Assembly (NCBI GenBank): GCA_910579865.1
Contig: CAJTXA010000009.1
Location: forward strand, 73,209 to 137,208
Source of the DNA: an uncultured Lachnospiraceae bacterium
GTDB lineage: Bacteria; Bacillota; Clostridia; Lachnospirales; Lachnospiraceae
Direction of reading: 5' to 3'
Length of the DNA stretch: 64,000 bases
Shown: piece by piece, positions 1-8,407 of the stretch
Layout: each line of letters starts with the position of its first letter
Numbering within the stretch: the stretch's first letter is position 1
Position numbers and translations under genes: made by a program
The notes under the pieces: model-generated
Database searches by the model: none
What the model was told of the DNA's origin: nothing
What the model saw: the letters and a program-made list of their open reading frames with translations, nothing else

Positions 1-1359
1 CACTTAACGAAAAAGATTCAGCTAAATATTCCTATGATGAGTGCCGGAATGGATACTGTTACAGAGCACAGAATGGCAATTGCGATGGCCAGACAGGGTG
101 GCATTGGTGTGATTCATAAAAATATGTCCATTCAGGCGCAGGCAGAAGAAGTTGATAAGGTAAAACGTTCTGAGTATGGCGTAATTACTGATCCATTTTT
201 TTTATCTCCCGAACATACATTGGAAGATGCCAATAATCTAATGGCAAAATTCCGCATTTCTGGTGTACCAATTACAGAAGGCAAAAAGTTAGTTGGTATT
301 ATTACAAATCGTGATTTAAAATTCGAAACTGATTTCACCAAAAAAATTAAAGAATCTATGACTTCTGAGAACTTGGTTACTGCTAGAGAAGGCATTACAT
401 TGGAGGAAGCAAAAGCAATTCTTGGTAAGGCAAGAAAGGAAAAACTTCCAATTGTAGACGAACAGTTCCAGTTAAAAGGTCTGATTACAATTAAAGATAT
501 TGAAAAACAGATTAAGTATCCAATGTCAGCAAAAGATTATCAGGGAAGGCTGCTCTGTGGTGCAGGTGTGGGTATTACAGCAAATGTATTAGAACGAGTA
601 CAGGCACTAGTGGATGTAAAGGTAGATGTAGTAGTGTTAGATTCTGCACATGGACACTCTGCAAATGTAATAAAGTGTGTGAAAATGATTAAGGAAGCAT
701 TTCCAGATTTACAAGTAATAGCTGGAAATGTAGCAACTGGGGAAGCAACAAAGGCATTGATTGAGGCAGGAGCAGATGCGATTAAGGTTGGAATTGGACC
801 AGGTTCTATCTGTACAACTCGTGTAGTAGCTGGAATCGGTGTACCACAGATTACAGCAATTATGAATTGTTATGCGGTTGCAAAAGAGTATGAGATTCCA
901 ATTATTGCAGATGGTGGAATTAAGTATTCTGGTGATATGACAAAGGCTATTGCAGCAGGCGGAAATGTCTGCATGATGGGAAGTATGTTTGCAGGATGTG
1001 ATGAAAGCCCAGGAACATTTGAATTGTTTCAAGGTAGAAAGTATAAAGTATATCGTGGTATGGGTTCAATTGCAGCGATGGAAAATGGATCGAAAGATCG
1101 TTATTTCCAGACAGATGCGAAAAAGTTAGTTCCAGAGGGTGTAGAAGGGCGTGTTGCTTATAAGGGAACTGTAGAAGATACGATATTCCAGTTAATGGGA
1201 GGACTTCGTTCCGGTATGGGATATTGTGGTGCAGCAGATATTTCTTCTTTGCAGGAAAATGGGAAGTTTATAAAAATTTCTGCTGCTTCTTTAAAGGAAA
1301 GTCATCCGCATGATATTCATATTACAAAAGAAGCACCAAACTATAGTATAGATGAATAA
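1..1359 (+). CDS. guaB: IMP dehydrogenase, 5'-truncated by the window edge
   Basis: Inosine-5'-monophosphate dehydrogenase oxidises IMP to XMP with NAD, the committed step to GMP. The frame is open from base 1 (H-L-T-K-K-I..), so the N-terminal few dozen residues lie outside the window; the first internal Met at 34 is not the start. Visible parts are the barrel start (MMSAGMDTVTE), an inserted CBS-domain pair (about bases 180-520), the catalytic loop GPGSICTTR with its Cys codon at 811-813, the phosphate-binding ADGGIKYSGD and GSMFAG motifs, and the GSKDRYFQ flap. The end of the protein is intact. A hairpin terminator follows, so it is not transcribed onward into the debranching-like gene. 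Identification is very secure. Confidence 0.97.
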   Translation, partial: HLTKKIQLNIPMMSAGMDTVTEHRMAIAMARQGGIGVIHKNMSIQAQAEEVDKVKRSEYGVITDPFFLSPEHTLEDANNLMAKFRISGVPITEGKKLVGIITNRDLKFETDFTKKIKESMTSENLVTAREGITLEEAKAILGKARKEKLPIVDEQFQLKGLITIKDIEKQIKYPMSAKDYQGRLLCGAGVGITANVLERVQALVDVKVDVVVLDSAHGHSANVIKCVKMIKEAFPDLQVIAGNVATGEATKALIEAGADAIKVGIGPGSICTTRVVAGIGVPQITAIMNCYAVAKEYEIPIIADGGIKYSGDMTKAIAAGGNVCMMGSMFAGCDESPGTFELFQGRKYKVYRGMGSIAAMENGSKDRYFQTDAKKLVPEGVEGRVAYKGTVEDTIFQLMGGLRSGMGYCGAADISSLQENGKFIKISAASLKESHPHDIHITKEAPNYSIDE

Positions 1360-1433
1360 TAGATTCGTTTATTTTACTTTTAGGTAAGATAGAAGCAAAT
1401 AATAGGAAAATTTAGGAAATATAAGGGAAAAAT

Positions 1434-1463
1434 ATGCATCGTAAGACAGAGCGATGCATTTTT
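1434..1463 (+). terminator. Intrinsic terminator of guaB
   Basis: ATGCATCG and CGATGCAT form an 8-bp stem around a 10-nt loop. A run of A precedes it and a run of T follows, so it could act in both directions. Confidence 0.8.
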
Positions 1464-1741
1464 CTTTTATATTTATAAGAAAAGAGGTTGCGCTTCCCAA
1501 CCACAAGAGATAAAATAGAAAGAGATAAACTAAAGACCCTGCAACCTAGAGTAAGTTTCTTATATATTTTCTACAAGGTGTGTCATAAAAATAAGAGATT
1601 TGTTCCAAAAAGGCAGCATAAAGAATAGGACAAACAATGTCAACTGAATTTGGGGAAGAATACGATTAGAAAGGATACACAAGGAAAGGGGATATATTCT
1701 TAAATATACTCTAGAAGAACAAAAGTAGAACAGGAGTGTTC

Positions 1742-3628
1742 ATGAGAGCAAAGAATAATCAACTAAAATTAAATCAGGAAAAAGCACAACCTATGCCAAT
1801 GGGGGCAACAATAAGAAGGAATGGTGTGAACTTTGCTGTAATTGCAGAAAGAGAAGCAGAACTTTTTCTTTGCTTATATAAAAAGGGAGATACCATACCA
1901 CTATATAAGTTCTCTATTCCATCAGAAAATCGAGTAGGTGATGTATGGTATATTTATATAGAGGGACTGCATCCACAGCAATGGGAGTATTGCTTTTTTC
2001 GTAAAGAAAAGACAGAGAATGGCGAAAAAGAATTGCCAATTGTAGATGAGTATGCTAGAAAGGTAATTGGTCGGGAACAGTGGGGAAAGCTGCCAGAAGT
2101 ACCATTGCGCTATGGTTTTCTGACAAAGAAGTTTGACTGGCAGCAGGATCGTATGCCAAAGACACCATTAGAAGATACCATTCTCTATCGGCTTCATACC
2201 AGAGGATTTACAAAACATACTTCTTCACGAGTAAGGGGAAAAGGAACATTTTCTGGAATTAAAGAGAAAATTCCTTATTTAAAGGAATTAGGGATTACTA
2301 TGATTGAATTAATGCCAGCTTATGAATTTGATGAACGAATATTGACTAGACAAGGAGGAGAGAAGCTAAATTATTTTGGCTATGCAGATGCATATTATTT
2401 TGCACCAAAAGCTTCTTATACAAAGGCAAATAACGTTCAAAGAAGAAGTCGGTATGATCCAGAAAATGAATTAAAAGAATTGGTTCGTGCATTACATCAG
2501 GAAAAAATAGAAATTAGTATGGAGTTTTATTTTAAACCAGGACTTTCGATGGAGTTTATATTAGACTGTTTGATTTTTTGGAGGATGGAATACCATATTG
2601 ATGCATTTCATGTAAATCAAAATGGAGTAGATATGACTAGGTTGGCAAAAAATGTATATCTTTCTGATTGTAAACTATTTGGAAATGAGTGGGATGTAGA
2701 TAGTATTTACAAAAAAGAGCCAAAAGAAAAAAGACTTGCAGCAATGAATGATGGTTTTATGATGGATATACGGCGATTTTTAAAATCGGATGAAAATCAA
2801 GTAGGAAGTTTTTTATATCGTTTAACAAGAAATTCAGCAAAAGAAGGAGTAATTAATTATATTGCAAATCATGATAGTTTTACATTATTAGATATGGTGA
2901 TGTATGAAAAAAGACATAATGAGGCAAATGAAGAAAATAATCAAGATGGAAATTCATTTAATTATAGTTGGAATTGTGGAGTAGAAGGAGAAAGCCGGAG
3001 AAAGAAGATTTTAGATAGAAGAAGTCAACAGATGAAAAATGCAATGGTAATGGTAATGCTTAGTCAAGGAGTACCAATGTTATTTGCAGGAGATGAGTTT
3101 GCACGAACTTGTCAAGGAAATAATAATCCATATTGTCAGGATAATGAAATTTCTTGGCTAAATTGGAACTGGTCAAAAAGGGGACAAGAACTATATCAAT
3201 TTACAAAAGCATTAATTGAATTTCGTATGACACATCGGATTCTTCATATGCCAACACAACTTCGTATGATGGATTATGGTGCAGTAGGAAGACCTGATTT
3301 ATCCTATCATGGAAGTCGGGCATGGTATCCAGATATGGATGCTTATACTCGATATGTTGGAATATTTTACTGTGGAGAATATGCACGTTATGCAGCAGAT
3401 GGAAAAGTGGACGAAGATATTTATATTGCTTATAATTGTCATTGGGAAGAACATAAATTTGATTTGCCTCGTCCTTCAAAAAAGAAGATATGGAAACAGA
3501 TAATTCATACTTTTTGCGGTGAAACTCCTTTTATAACAGAAAAACCAGAACAATTAGAGGAACAAAAACAACTGGTTGTACCAGCCCGGAGTATTGTAGT
3601 GTTGATTAGTGAGAGAAAGGAACTTTAA
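1742..3628 (+). CDS. GH13 isoamylase/GlgX-like protein with degenerate catalytic site
   Basis: The fold matches glycogen-debranching (isoamylase/GlgX/pullulanase) GH13 proteins: an N-terminal CBM48-like region (about residues 15-90), a barrel with ILYRLHTRGFTKH and ELGITMIELMPAYEF, then NHDSFTLLDMV and HNEANEENNQDG. AGGAG at 1732-1736 is spaced 5 nt from ATG 1742, which is better than an in-frame GTG at 1736. The key residues are abnormal. Region I, normally DVVYNH, reads MEFYFK. Region II, normally DGFRFD, reads DAFHVN (codons 2600-2617), so the invariant Arg is His and the nucleophile Asp is Asn. Region III reads FGNEWD where the acid Glu would align with Asn. Only region IV His-Asp is kept. 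It is probably a non-hydrolytic glycan-binding or regulatory pseudoenzyme; that role is inference. Confidence 0.8.
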   Translation: MRAKNNQLKLNQEKAQPMPMGATIRRNGVNFAVIAEREAELFLCLYKKGDTIPLYKFSIPSENRVGDVWYIYIEGLHPQQWEYCFFRKEKTENGEKELPIVDEYARKVIGREQWGKLPEVPLRYGFLTKKFDWQQDRMPKTPLEDTILYRLHTRGFTKHTSSRVRGKGTFSGIKEKIPYLKELGITMIELMPAYEFDERILTRQGGEKLNYFGYADAYYFAPKASYTKANNVQRRSRYDPENELKELVRALHQEKIEISMEFYFKPGLSMEFILDCLIFWRMEYHIDAFHVNQNGVDMTRLAKNVYLSDCKLFGNEWDVDSIYKKEPKEKRLAAMNDGFMMDIRRFLKSDENQVGSFLYRLTRNSAKEGVINYIANHDSFTLLDMVMYEKRHNEANEENNQDGNSFNYSWNCGVEGESRRKKILDRRSQQMKNAMVMVMLSQGVPMLFAGDEFARTCQGNNNPYCQDNEISWLNWNWSKRGQELYQFTKALIEFRMTHRILHMPTQLRMMDYGAVGRPDLSYHGSRAWYPDMDAYTRYVGIFYCGEYARYAADGKVDEDIYIAYNCHWEEHKFDLPRPSKKKIWKQIIHTFCGETPFITEKPEQLEEQKQLVVPARSIVVLISERKEL

Positions 3629-3636
3629 AATTGCGG

Positions 3637-3665
3637 TTGATTTTGTATATTTCTTGGGTTATAAT
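3637..3665 (+). promoter_or_regulatory. Probable sigma-A promoter of purC
   Basis: TTGATT and TATAAT are separated by exactly 17 bp, about 75 bp upstream of purC and just after the debranching-like gene. No purine riboswitch fold was recognised in the leader. Confidence 0.55.
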
Positions 3666-3741
3666 TCTTTCGTAAAGATTCTTTATAAAAGAAATGAAGT
3701 GATCGGACAAGTGAGAAAGGGAAAAGGATTGGTGATTAAGA

Positions 3742-4449
3742 ATGAACAAAGTAGAATTACTTTATGAAGGAAAAGCAAAAAAAGTTTGGACAACAGAAGA
3801 CACTGATATTTTAATTGTAGATTATAAGGATGATGCAACCGCTTTTAATGGAGAAAAAAAGGGAACGATAGTAGGAAAAGGTGCAATTAACAATCGTATG
3901 ACAAATCACATTTTTCGACTTTTAGAGAAGAAAGGAGTTCCAACCCATCTGGTAGAGGAATTAAGTGATCGAGAGACTGCTGTAAAAAAAGTAGAGATTG
4001 TTCCACTTGAAGTAATTGTACGAAATGTAGCAGCAGGAAGTTTTTCTAAGAAACTAGCAATTGCAGAAGGGACAAAATTATTGGCACCAACTTTGGAGTT
4101 TAGCTATAAGAATGATGAGTTAGGCGATCCTATGATTAATGATTATTATGCGATTGCAATTGGTGCAGCTACAAGAGAAGAAATTGATAAGATTACAGAA
4201 TATGTATTTAAAGTAAATGAAACATTATTAGAATATTTTAATTCTTTAAATATTGATTTAATTGATTTTAAAGTAGAATTTGGAAGATATCATGGAGAAA
4301 TTCTTTTAGCAGATGAAATTTCTCCTGATACATGTAGACTTTGGGATAAGGATACACATGAAAAATTAGATAAAGATCGGTTTCGGAGAGATTTAGGAAA
4401 TGTAGAAGATGCTTATCAGGAGATATTTAAGAGACTTGGAATCCAATAA
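3742..4449 (+). CDS. purC: Phosphoribosylaminoimidazole-succinocarboxamide synthase
   Basis: SAICAR synthase condenses CAIR with aspartate using ATP in de novo purine synthesis. At 235 residues it has the normal length of the short bacterial form. The ATP-grasp-like motifs LYEGKAKKVW, DYKDDATAFNGEKKG, EVIVRNVAAGS and FKVEFGR are present, as is the PurC signature LADEISPDTCRLWD. The ATG at 3742 begins the conserved N-terminus. It heads a purC-purF-purB run, probably from the promoter at 3637-3665, and a GC-rich hairpin separates it from purF. Confident. Confidence 0.97.
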   Translation: MNKVELLYEGKAKKVWTTEDTDILIVDYKDDATAFNGEKKGTIVGKGAINNRMTNHIFRLLEKKGVPTHLVEELSDRETAVKKVEIVPLEVIVRNVAAGSFSKKLAIAEGTKLLAPTLEFSYKNDELGDPMINDYYAIAIGAATREEIDKITEYVFKVNETLLEYFNSLNIDLIDFKVEFGRYHGEILLADEISPDTCRLWDKDTHEKLDKDRFRRDLGNVEDAYQEIFKRLGIQ

Positions 4450-4464
4450 AGTATCAGGTAGAAG

Positions 4465-4495
4465 AAATGGGGACAGGGTTTTCTTGCCCCCATTT
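4465..4495 (+). other. Intercistronic hairpin between purC and purF
   Basis: AAATGGGG and CCCCATTT form an 8-bp stem with a 15-nt loop. No clear T run follows, so it may be a weak terminator or a processing/stability element that sets the purC:purF ratio. Confidence 0.5.
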
Positions 4496-4521
4496 GTATT
4501 AAGCAAGAAAGGGCAGAATAG

Positions 4522-5970
4522 ATGGAAAATTCACAATTGGAAGAGCAAAGAGAGAGTTCGGATAAATTGCATGAGGAATGTGGTGTCTTTGGAATGTACG
4601 ATTTCGATGGGAATGATGTGGCTTCCACAATTTATTATGGATTGTTTGCGCTACAACATCGAGGACAGGAGAGCTGCGGGATTGCAGTAAGTGATACAGA
4701 GGGACCAAAAGGAAAAGTAAATTCAATAAAAGGAATGGGATTGGTCAATGAAGTATTTACTGAGGAAGCACTTCAAAAACTTCATGGTGACATTGGAGTG
4801 GGGCATACTAGATATTCTACGGCAGGTAGCAGCACAAGAGAAAATGCGCAACCTTTGGTTTTAAATTATGTAAAAGGAACGTTAGGACTGGCACATAATG
4901 GAAATTTAATTAATGCATTAGAACTTCGGCGAGAACTAGAATATACAGGAGCAATTTTTCAGACTACAATTGATTCAGAAGTGATTGCTTATCATATAGC
5001 ACGAGAACGGATTCAACAACATTCGGTAGAGGATGCAGTAGTAAGTGCGATGAAGAAAATTAAAGGAGCATACTCTTTGATTGTGATGAGTCCAAGAAAA
5101 TTGATAGGAGCAAGAGATCCCTATGGTTTTAAGCCGCTTTGTATTGGAAAGCGAGATCATGCCTATATTTTTGCATCAGAAACCTGTGCTTTAGAAACAA
5201 TTGGTGCAGAGTATATACGAGATGTACTGCCTGGAGAAGTAGTTACAATTACTAGAGATGGAATTTTATCAAATCAGGAGTTGTGCCTGCCAAAAGAACA
5301 ACAGGCAAGATGTATTTTTGAGTATATTTATTTTGCTAGACCAGACAGTGTATTTGATGGGGTTGGAGTTTATCATTCTAGAATTCAGGCAGGACGTTTT
5401 TTGGCTATGGATCATCCAGTGGATGCTGATTTAGTAGTTGGTGTACCAGAGTCAGGAAATGCAGCAGCACTTGGGTATTCTATGGAATCTGGAATTCCCT
5501 ATGGAACGGCTTTTGTAAAAAACAGTTATGTGGGACGCACTTTTATTAAACCAAAACAGGGAAATCGGGAGTCTAGTGTACGAATTAAGTTAAATGTATT
5601 AAAGGAAGCAGTAGATGGAAAACGTGTAATTATGATTGATGATTCTATGGTACGAGGAACAACAAATGATCGAGTCGTTAGTATGCTACGAGAGGCGGGA
5701 GCAAAAGAAGTACATGTTAGAATTAGTTCCCCACCGTTTTTACATCCTTGCTATTTTGGAATTGATATTCCTTCAGAGGATCAACTGATTGCTCATAATC
5801 GGTCAATAGAGGAAATTCGCCGGATTATTGGAGCAGATTCTTTGGGATATTTAAAAATAAATCGATTGCATAAGATGGTAGAGGGGCTTCCTATTTGTCG
5901 GGGATGTTTTACTGGAGATTATCCAATGGAACCTCCAAAGGAAGATATCCGAGGAAATTATGAAAAATAG
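4522..5970 (+). CDS. purF: Amidophosphoribosyltransferase
   Basis: Catalyses the first step of purine synthesis, PRPP plus glutamine to phosphoribosylamine. The N-terminal Ntn-hydrolase glutaminase domain follows a 19-residue propeptide; the nucleophile is Cys20 in HEECGVFG, exposed after cleavage. The C-terminal phosphoribosyltransferase domain carries the PRPP loop VIMIDDSMVRGTT (about residues 370-382). Cysteines in ARCIFEYIYF, HPCYFGID and GLPICRGCF match the ligands of the [4Fe-4S]-containing Bacillus-type enzyme, which suits an anaerobe. 482 residues is the usual length. Start ATG 4522 has an AAAGG ribosome site upstream. Confident. Confidence 0.97.
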   Translation: MENSQLEEQRESSDKLHEECGVFGMYDFDGNDVASTIYYGLFALQHRGQESCGIAVSDTEGPKGKVNSIKGMGLVNEVFTEEALQKLHGDIGVGHTRYSTAGSSTRENAQPLVLNYVKGTLGLAHNGNLINALELRRELEYTGAIFQTTIDSEVIAYHIARERIQQHSVEDAVVSAMKKIKGAYSLIVMSPRKLIGARDPYGFKPLCIGKRDHAYIFASETCALETIGAEYIRDVLPGEVVTITRDGILSNQELCLPKEQQARCIFEYIYFARPDSVFDGVGVYHSRIQAGRFLAMDHPVDADLVVGVPESGNAAALGYSMESGIPYGTAFVKNSYVGRTFIKPKQGNRESSVRIKLNVLKEAVDGKRVIMIDDSMVRGTTNDRVVSMLREAGAKEVHVRISSPPFLHPCYFGIDIPSEDQLIAHNRSIEEIRRIIGADSLGYLKINRLHKMVEGLPICRGCFTGDYPMEPPKEDIRGNYEK

Positions 5971-6018
5971 CAAAAAATAGATAGTTCACTTTTATAGAAG
6001 AAAAGAAGGGAGAACCAT

Positions 6019-7449
6019 ATGTACGATAAGTATCAAAGCCCCCTATCGGAGCGATATGCAAGTAAGGAGATGCAGTATATTTTTTCACCAGATATGAAGT
6101 TTCGAACCTGGAGAAAGTTGTGGATTGCTTTGGCAGAGGTAGAACGTGAACTTGGATTGCCAATTACACAAGAACAGATTGATGAACTAAAAGAACATGC
6201 AGAAGAGATTAACTATGAAGTAGCAAAAGAGAGGGAAGCTTTGGTACGGCATGATGTGATGTCTCATGTGTATGCATATGGAGTACAATGTCCAAAGGCA
6301 AAGGGGATTATTCATCTTGGAGCAACTTCTTGTTATGTAGGAGATAATACGGATTTAATTATAATGACAGAGGCATTGAAATTAGTTAAGAAAAAGTTAG
6401 TTAATGTGATTTTTAAGTTAGCTGCTTTTGCAGAGAAATATAAAGCACTTCCTACTTTAGCTTTTACTCATTTTCAGCCAGCACAGCCTACTACAGTAGG
6501 AAAACGAGCTTCTCTTTGGCTGCAGGAGTTTACTTTAGATCTAGAGGATTTAGAGTATATGATTGGGGGAATGAAATTATTAGGGTCAAAGGGAACAACT
6601 GGAACACAGGCTAGTTTTTTGGAATTGTTTGATGGAGATCAAGAGAAAATCGATCAAATTGATCCAATGATTGCAAAAAAGATGGGATTTCAAGAGTGCT
6701 ATGCTGTATCTGGACAAACCTATTCACGGAAGGTAGATACACGAGTATTAAATGTATTAGCTGGAATAGCTGCCTCTGCTCATAAGATGTCAAATGATAT
6801 TCGACTTTTGCAGCATTTAAAGGAAGTAGAAGAACCATTTGAAAAAAATCAGATTGGTTCTTCTGCTATGGCATATAAGCGAAATCCAATGCGAAGTGAG
6901 CGAATTGCATCCCTTAGCCGTTATGTAATGGTGGATGCCCTCAATCCAGCAATTACTTCAGCTACACAGTGGTTTGAGCGAACATTGGATGATTCAGCAA
7001 ATAAGAGATTATCGATACCAGAAGGATTTTTAGCTATAGATGGAATTTTGGATCTTTGTTTAAATGTAGTAGATGGATTGGTTGTTTATCCAAAGGTAAT
7101 TGAAAAGCGGCTGAGAAGTGAACTGCCTTTTATGGCTACAGAAAATATTATGATGGATGCGGTAAAAGCAGGTGGTGATCGACAGGAATTGCATGAAAAG
7201 ATTCGCACCCTTTCTATGGAAGCTGGAAAGACTGTAAAAGTAGAAGGAAAAGAAAATAATCTTTTGGAATTAATTGCTGCGGACCCAGCCTTTCATTTAA
7301 GCTTAGAGGAGCTAGAGAAAGCAATGGAACCTTCACGATATATTGGACGATCGGCAGAACAGGTAGAGGCATTTTTAAAAAATGTGGTAAATCCAATTCT
7401 TACAAAAAATCAAGATTTGCTTGGAATGGTAGCAGAGATTCATGTATAG
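6019..7449 (+). CDS. purB: Adenylosuccinate lyase
   Basis: Cleaves SAICAR to AICAR and adenylosuccinate to AMP, both with release of fumarate. The fumarase/aspartase-superfamily signature GSSAMAYKRNPMRSE is present, with the catalytic-loop Ser in the SSAMAYK segment, plus TSCYVGDNTD and THFQPAQPTT. 476 residues matches the family. AGGGAG lies 8 nt before ATG 6019. Third gene of the purC-F-B run and closed by a hairpin terminator. Its product AICAR is also the by-product of histidine synthesis, which makes the next gene (hisA) a plausible neighbour. Confident. Confidence 0.97.
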   Translation: MYDKYQSPLSERYASKEMQYIFSPDMKFRTWRKLWIALAEVERELGLPITQEQIDELKEHAEEINYEVAKEREALVRHDVMSHVYAYGVQCPKAKGIIHLGATSCYVGDNTDLIIMTEALKLVKKKLVNVIFKLAAFAEKYKALPTLAFTHFQPAQPTTVGKRASLWLQEFTLDLEDLEYMIGGMKLLGSKGTTGTQASFLELFDGDQEKIDQIDPMIAKKMGFQECYAVSGQTYSRKVDTRVLNVLAGIAASAHKMSNDIRLLQHLKEVEEPFEKNQIGSSAMAYKRNPMRSERIASLSRYVMVDALNPAITSATQWFERTLDDSANKRLSIPEGFLAIDGILDLCLNVVDGLVVYPKVIEKRLRSELPFMATENIMMDAVKAGGDRQELHEKIRTLSMEAGKTVKVEGKENNLLELIAADPAFHLSLEELEKAMEPSRYIGRSAEQVEAFLKNVVNPILTKNQDLLGMVAEIHV

Positions 7450-7463
7450 AAAAGAATAAAAAG

Positions 7464-7494
7464 AAGCAGGACAGTTTTTGCTGACCTGCTTTTT
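7464..7494 (+). terminator. Intrinsic terminator after purB
   Basis: AAGCAGG pairs with CCTGCTT across a 14-nt loop and is followed by a T run. Confidence 0.75.
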
Positions 7495-7578
7495 AAAATA
7501 TGGCTACTGTAATTTTGTTAGCTTTGGATAATGGGTAATTTACTGTGAAAAGAATAAAAGAGAAGGAAGGCGTAAGAT

Positions 7579-8361
7579 ATGAAATTTCGGCCATGTATTG
7601 ATATCCATAATGGACAAGTAAAGCAGATTGTAGGAGGAAGTCTAGTAGATCAAGGAAATCAGGCAAAAGAAAATTTTGTTTCAAAACAGGACGCAGGATT
7701 TTATGCACGATTTTATCGGGAGAAAGGATTAACTGGTGGACATATTATTTTATTAAATCCAGTTGGTACTACATACTATGAAGCAGATCGAAAACAGGCA
7801 CTTTTGGCTTTACAAGAATATCCACAGGGGATGCAAGTCGGAGGCGGAATTACTTCAGAATCTGCTAAAGAATTTATTGAAGCAGGTGCTTCTCATGTGA
7901 TTGTGACATCTTATGTATTTTGCGATGGAAAGATTAATTTTGAAAATATTGAAAAGTTAATTCAAGCAGTAGGGAAAGAACATTTGGTATTGGATTTAAG
8001 CTGCAGAAAGAAAGGAGAAGATTATTTTATTGTAACAAATCGCTGGCAGAAGTTTACCGATGTTCGAGTAACAAAAAAAGTATTGGAGGAGTTGGCAGGA
8101 TATTGTGATGAATTTATGATACATGCAGTGGATGTGGAAGGAAAAGCACATGGAATAGAGGAACCACTTGTAAAAGTGCTGGGGGAATATCAGGGAATTC
8201 CGATTACTTATGCAGGAGGAGTTGGAAGTTTTGCAGATTTGGAAAAATTAAAACAACTAGGAAAAGGAAAGTTGGACGTAACAATAGGAAGTGCTTTGGA
8301 TTTGTTTGGAGGGGAATTGAAATTAGAGCAGGTTTTAAAATTTCTTAATAATACAAATTGA
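7579..8361 (+). CDS. hisA: Eukaryotic-type HisA (ProFAR isomerase)
   Basis: Phosphoribosylformimino-5-aminoimidazole carboxamide ribotide isomerase, the fourth step of histidine synthesis. It is a (beta/alpha)8 barrel of 260 residues. The sequence follows the fungal/plant HIS6-type enzyme rather than ordinary bacterial HisA: FRPCIDIHNGQVKQIVGG at the N-terminus, LQVGGGI-like MQVGGGIT, VIVTSYVF, LVLDLSCRKK, HAVDVEGKAHGIEE, ITYAGGVGS and GSALDLFGG. Those landmarks were recalled from the yeast protein, not searched. The gene stands alone, with no other his gene in the window. GAAGGAAGG precedes ATG 7579. Family assignment is confident; whether it serves histidine synthesis here cannot be tested from this window. 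Confidence 0.88.
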   Translation: MKFRPCIDIHNGQVKQIVGGSLVDQGNQAKENFVSKQDAGFYARFYREKGLTGGHIILLNPVGTTYYEADRKQALLALQEYPQGMQVGGGITSESAKEFIEAGASHVIVTSYVFCDGKINFENIEKLIQAVGKEHLVLDLSCRKKGEDYFIVTNRWQKFTDVRVTKKVLEELAGYCDEFMIHAVDVEGKAHGIEEPLVKVLGEYQGIPITYAGGVGSFADLEKLKQLGKGKLDVTIGSALDLFGGELKLEQVLKFLNNTN

Positions 8362-8407
8362 AACAAAGGAGATTTTTATTATATTAAATATTAAACAGAA
8401 AGAAGCT

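Noticed and set aside
709..1032. Cys/Ser-rich open frame antisense to guaB
   Set aside because: It mirrors the codons of a conserved enzyme, has no ribosome site, and its composition is that expected of an antisense shadow.
1480..1550. AGGTTGC/GCAACCT and GGTTG/CAACC alternative pairings, looking like an attenuator
   Set aside because: Stems are short, no T run follows and no neighbouring gene logic supports it; left unannotated.
3666..3741. Possible purine riboswitch before purC
   Set aside because: The 76-nt leader lacks the conserved three-way-junction loops of the purine aptamer and is too short.
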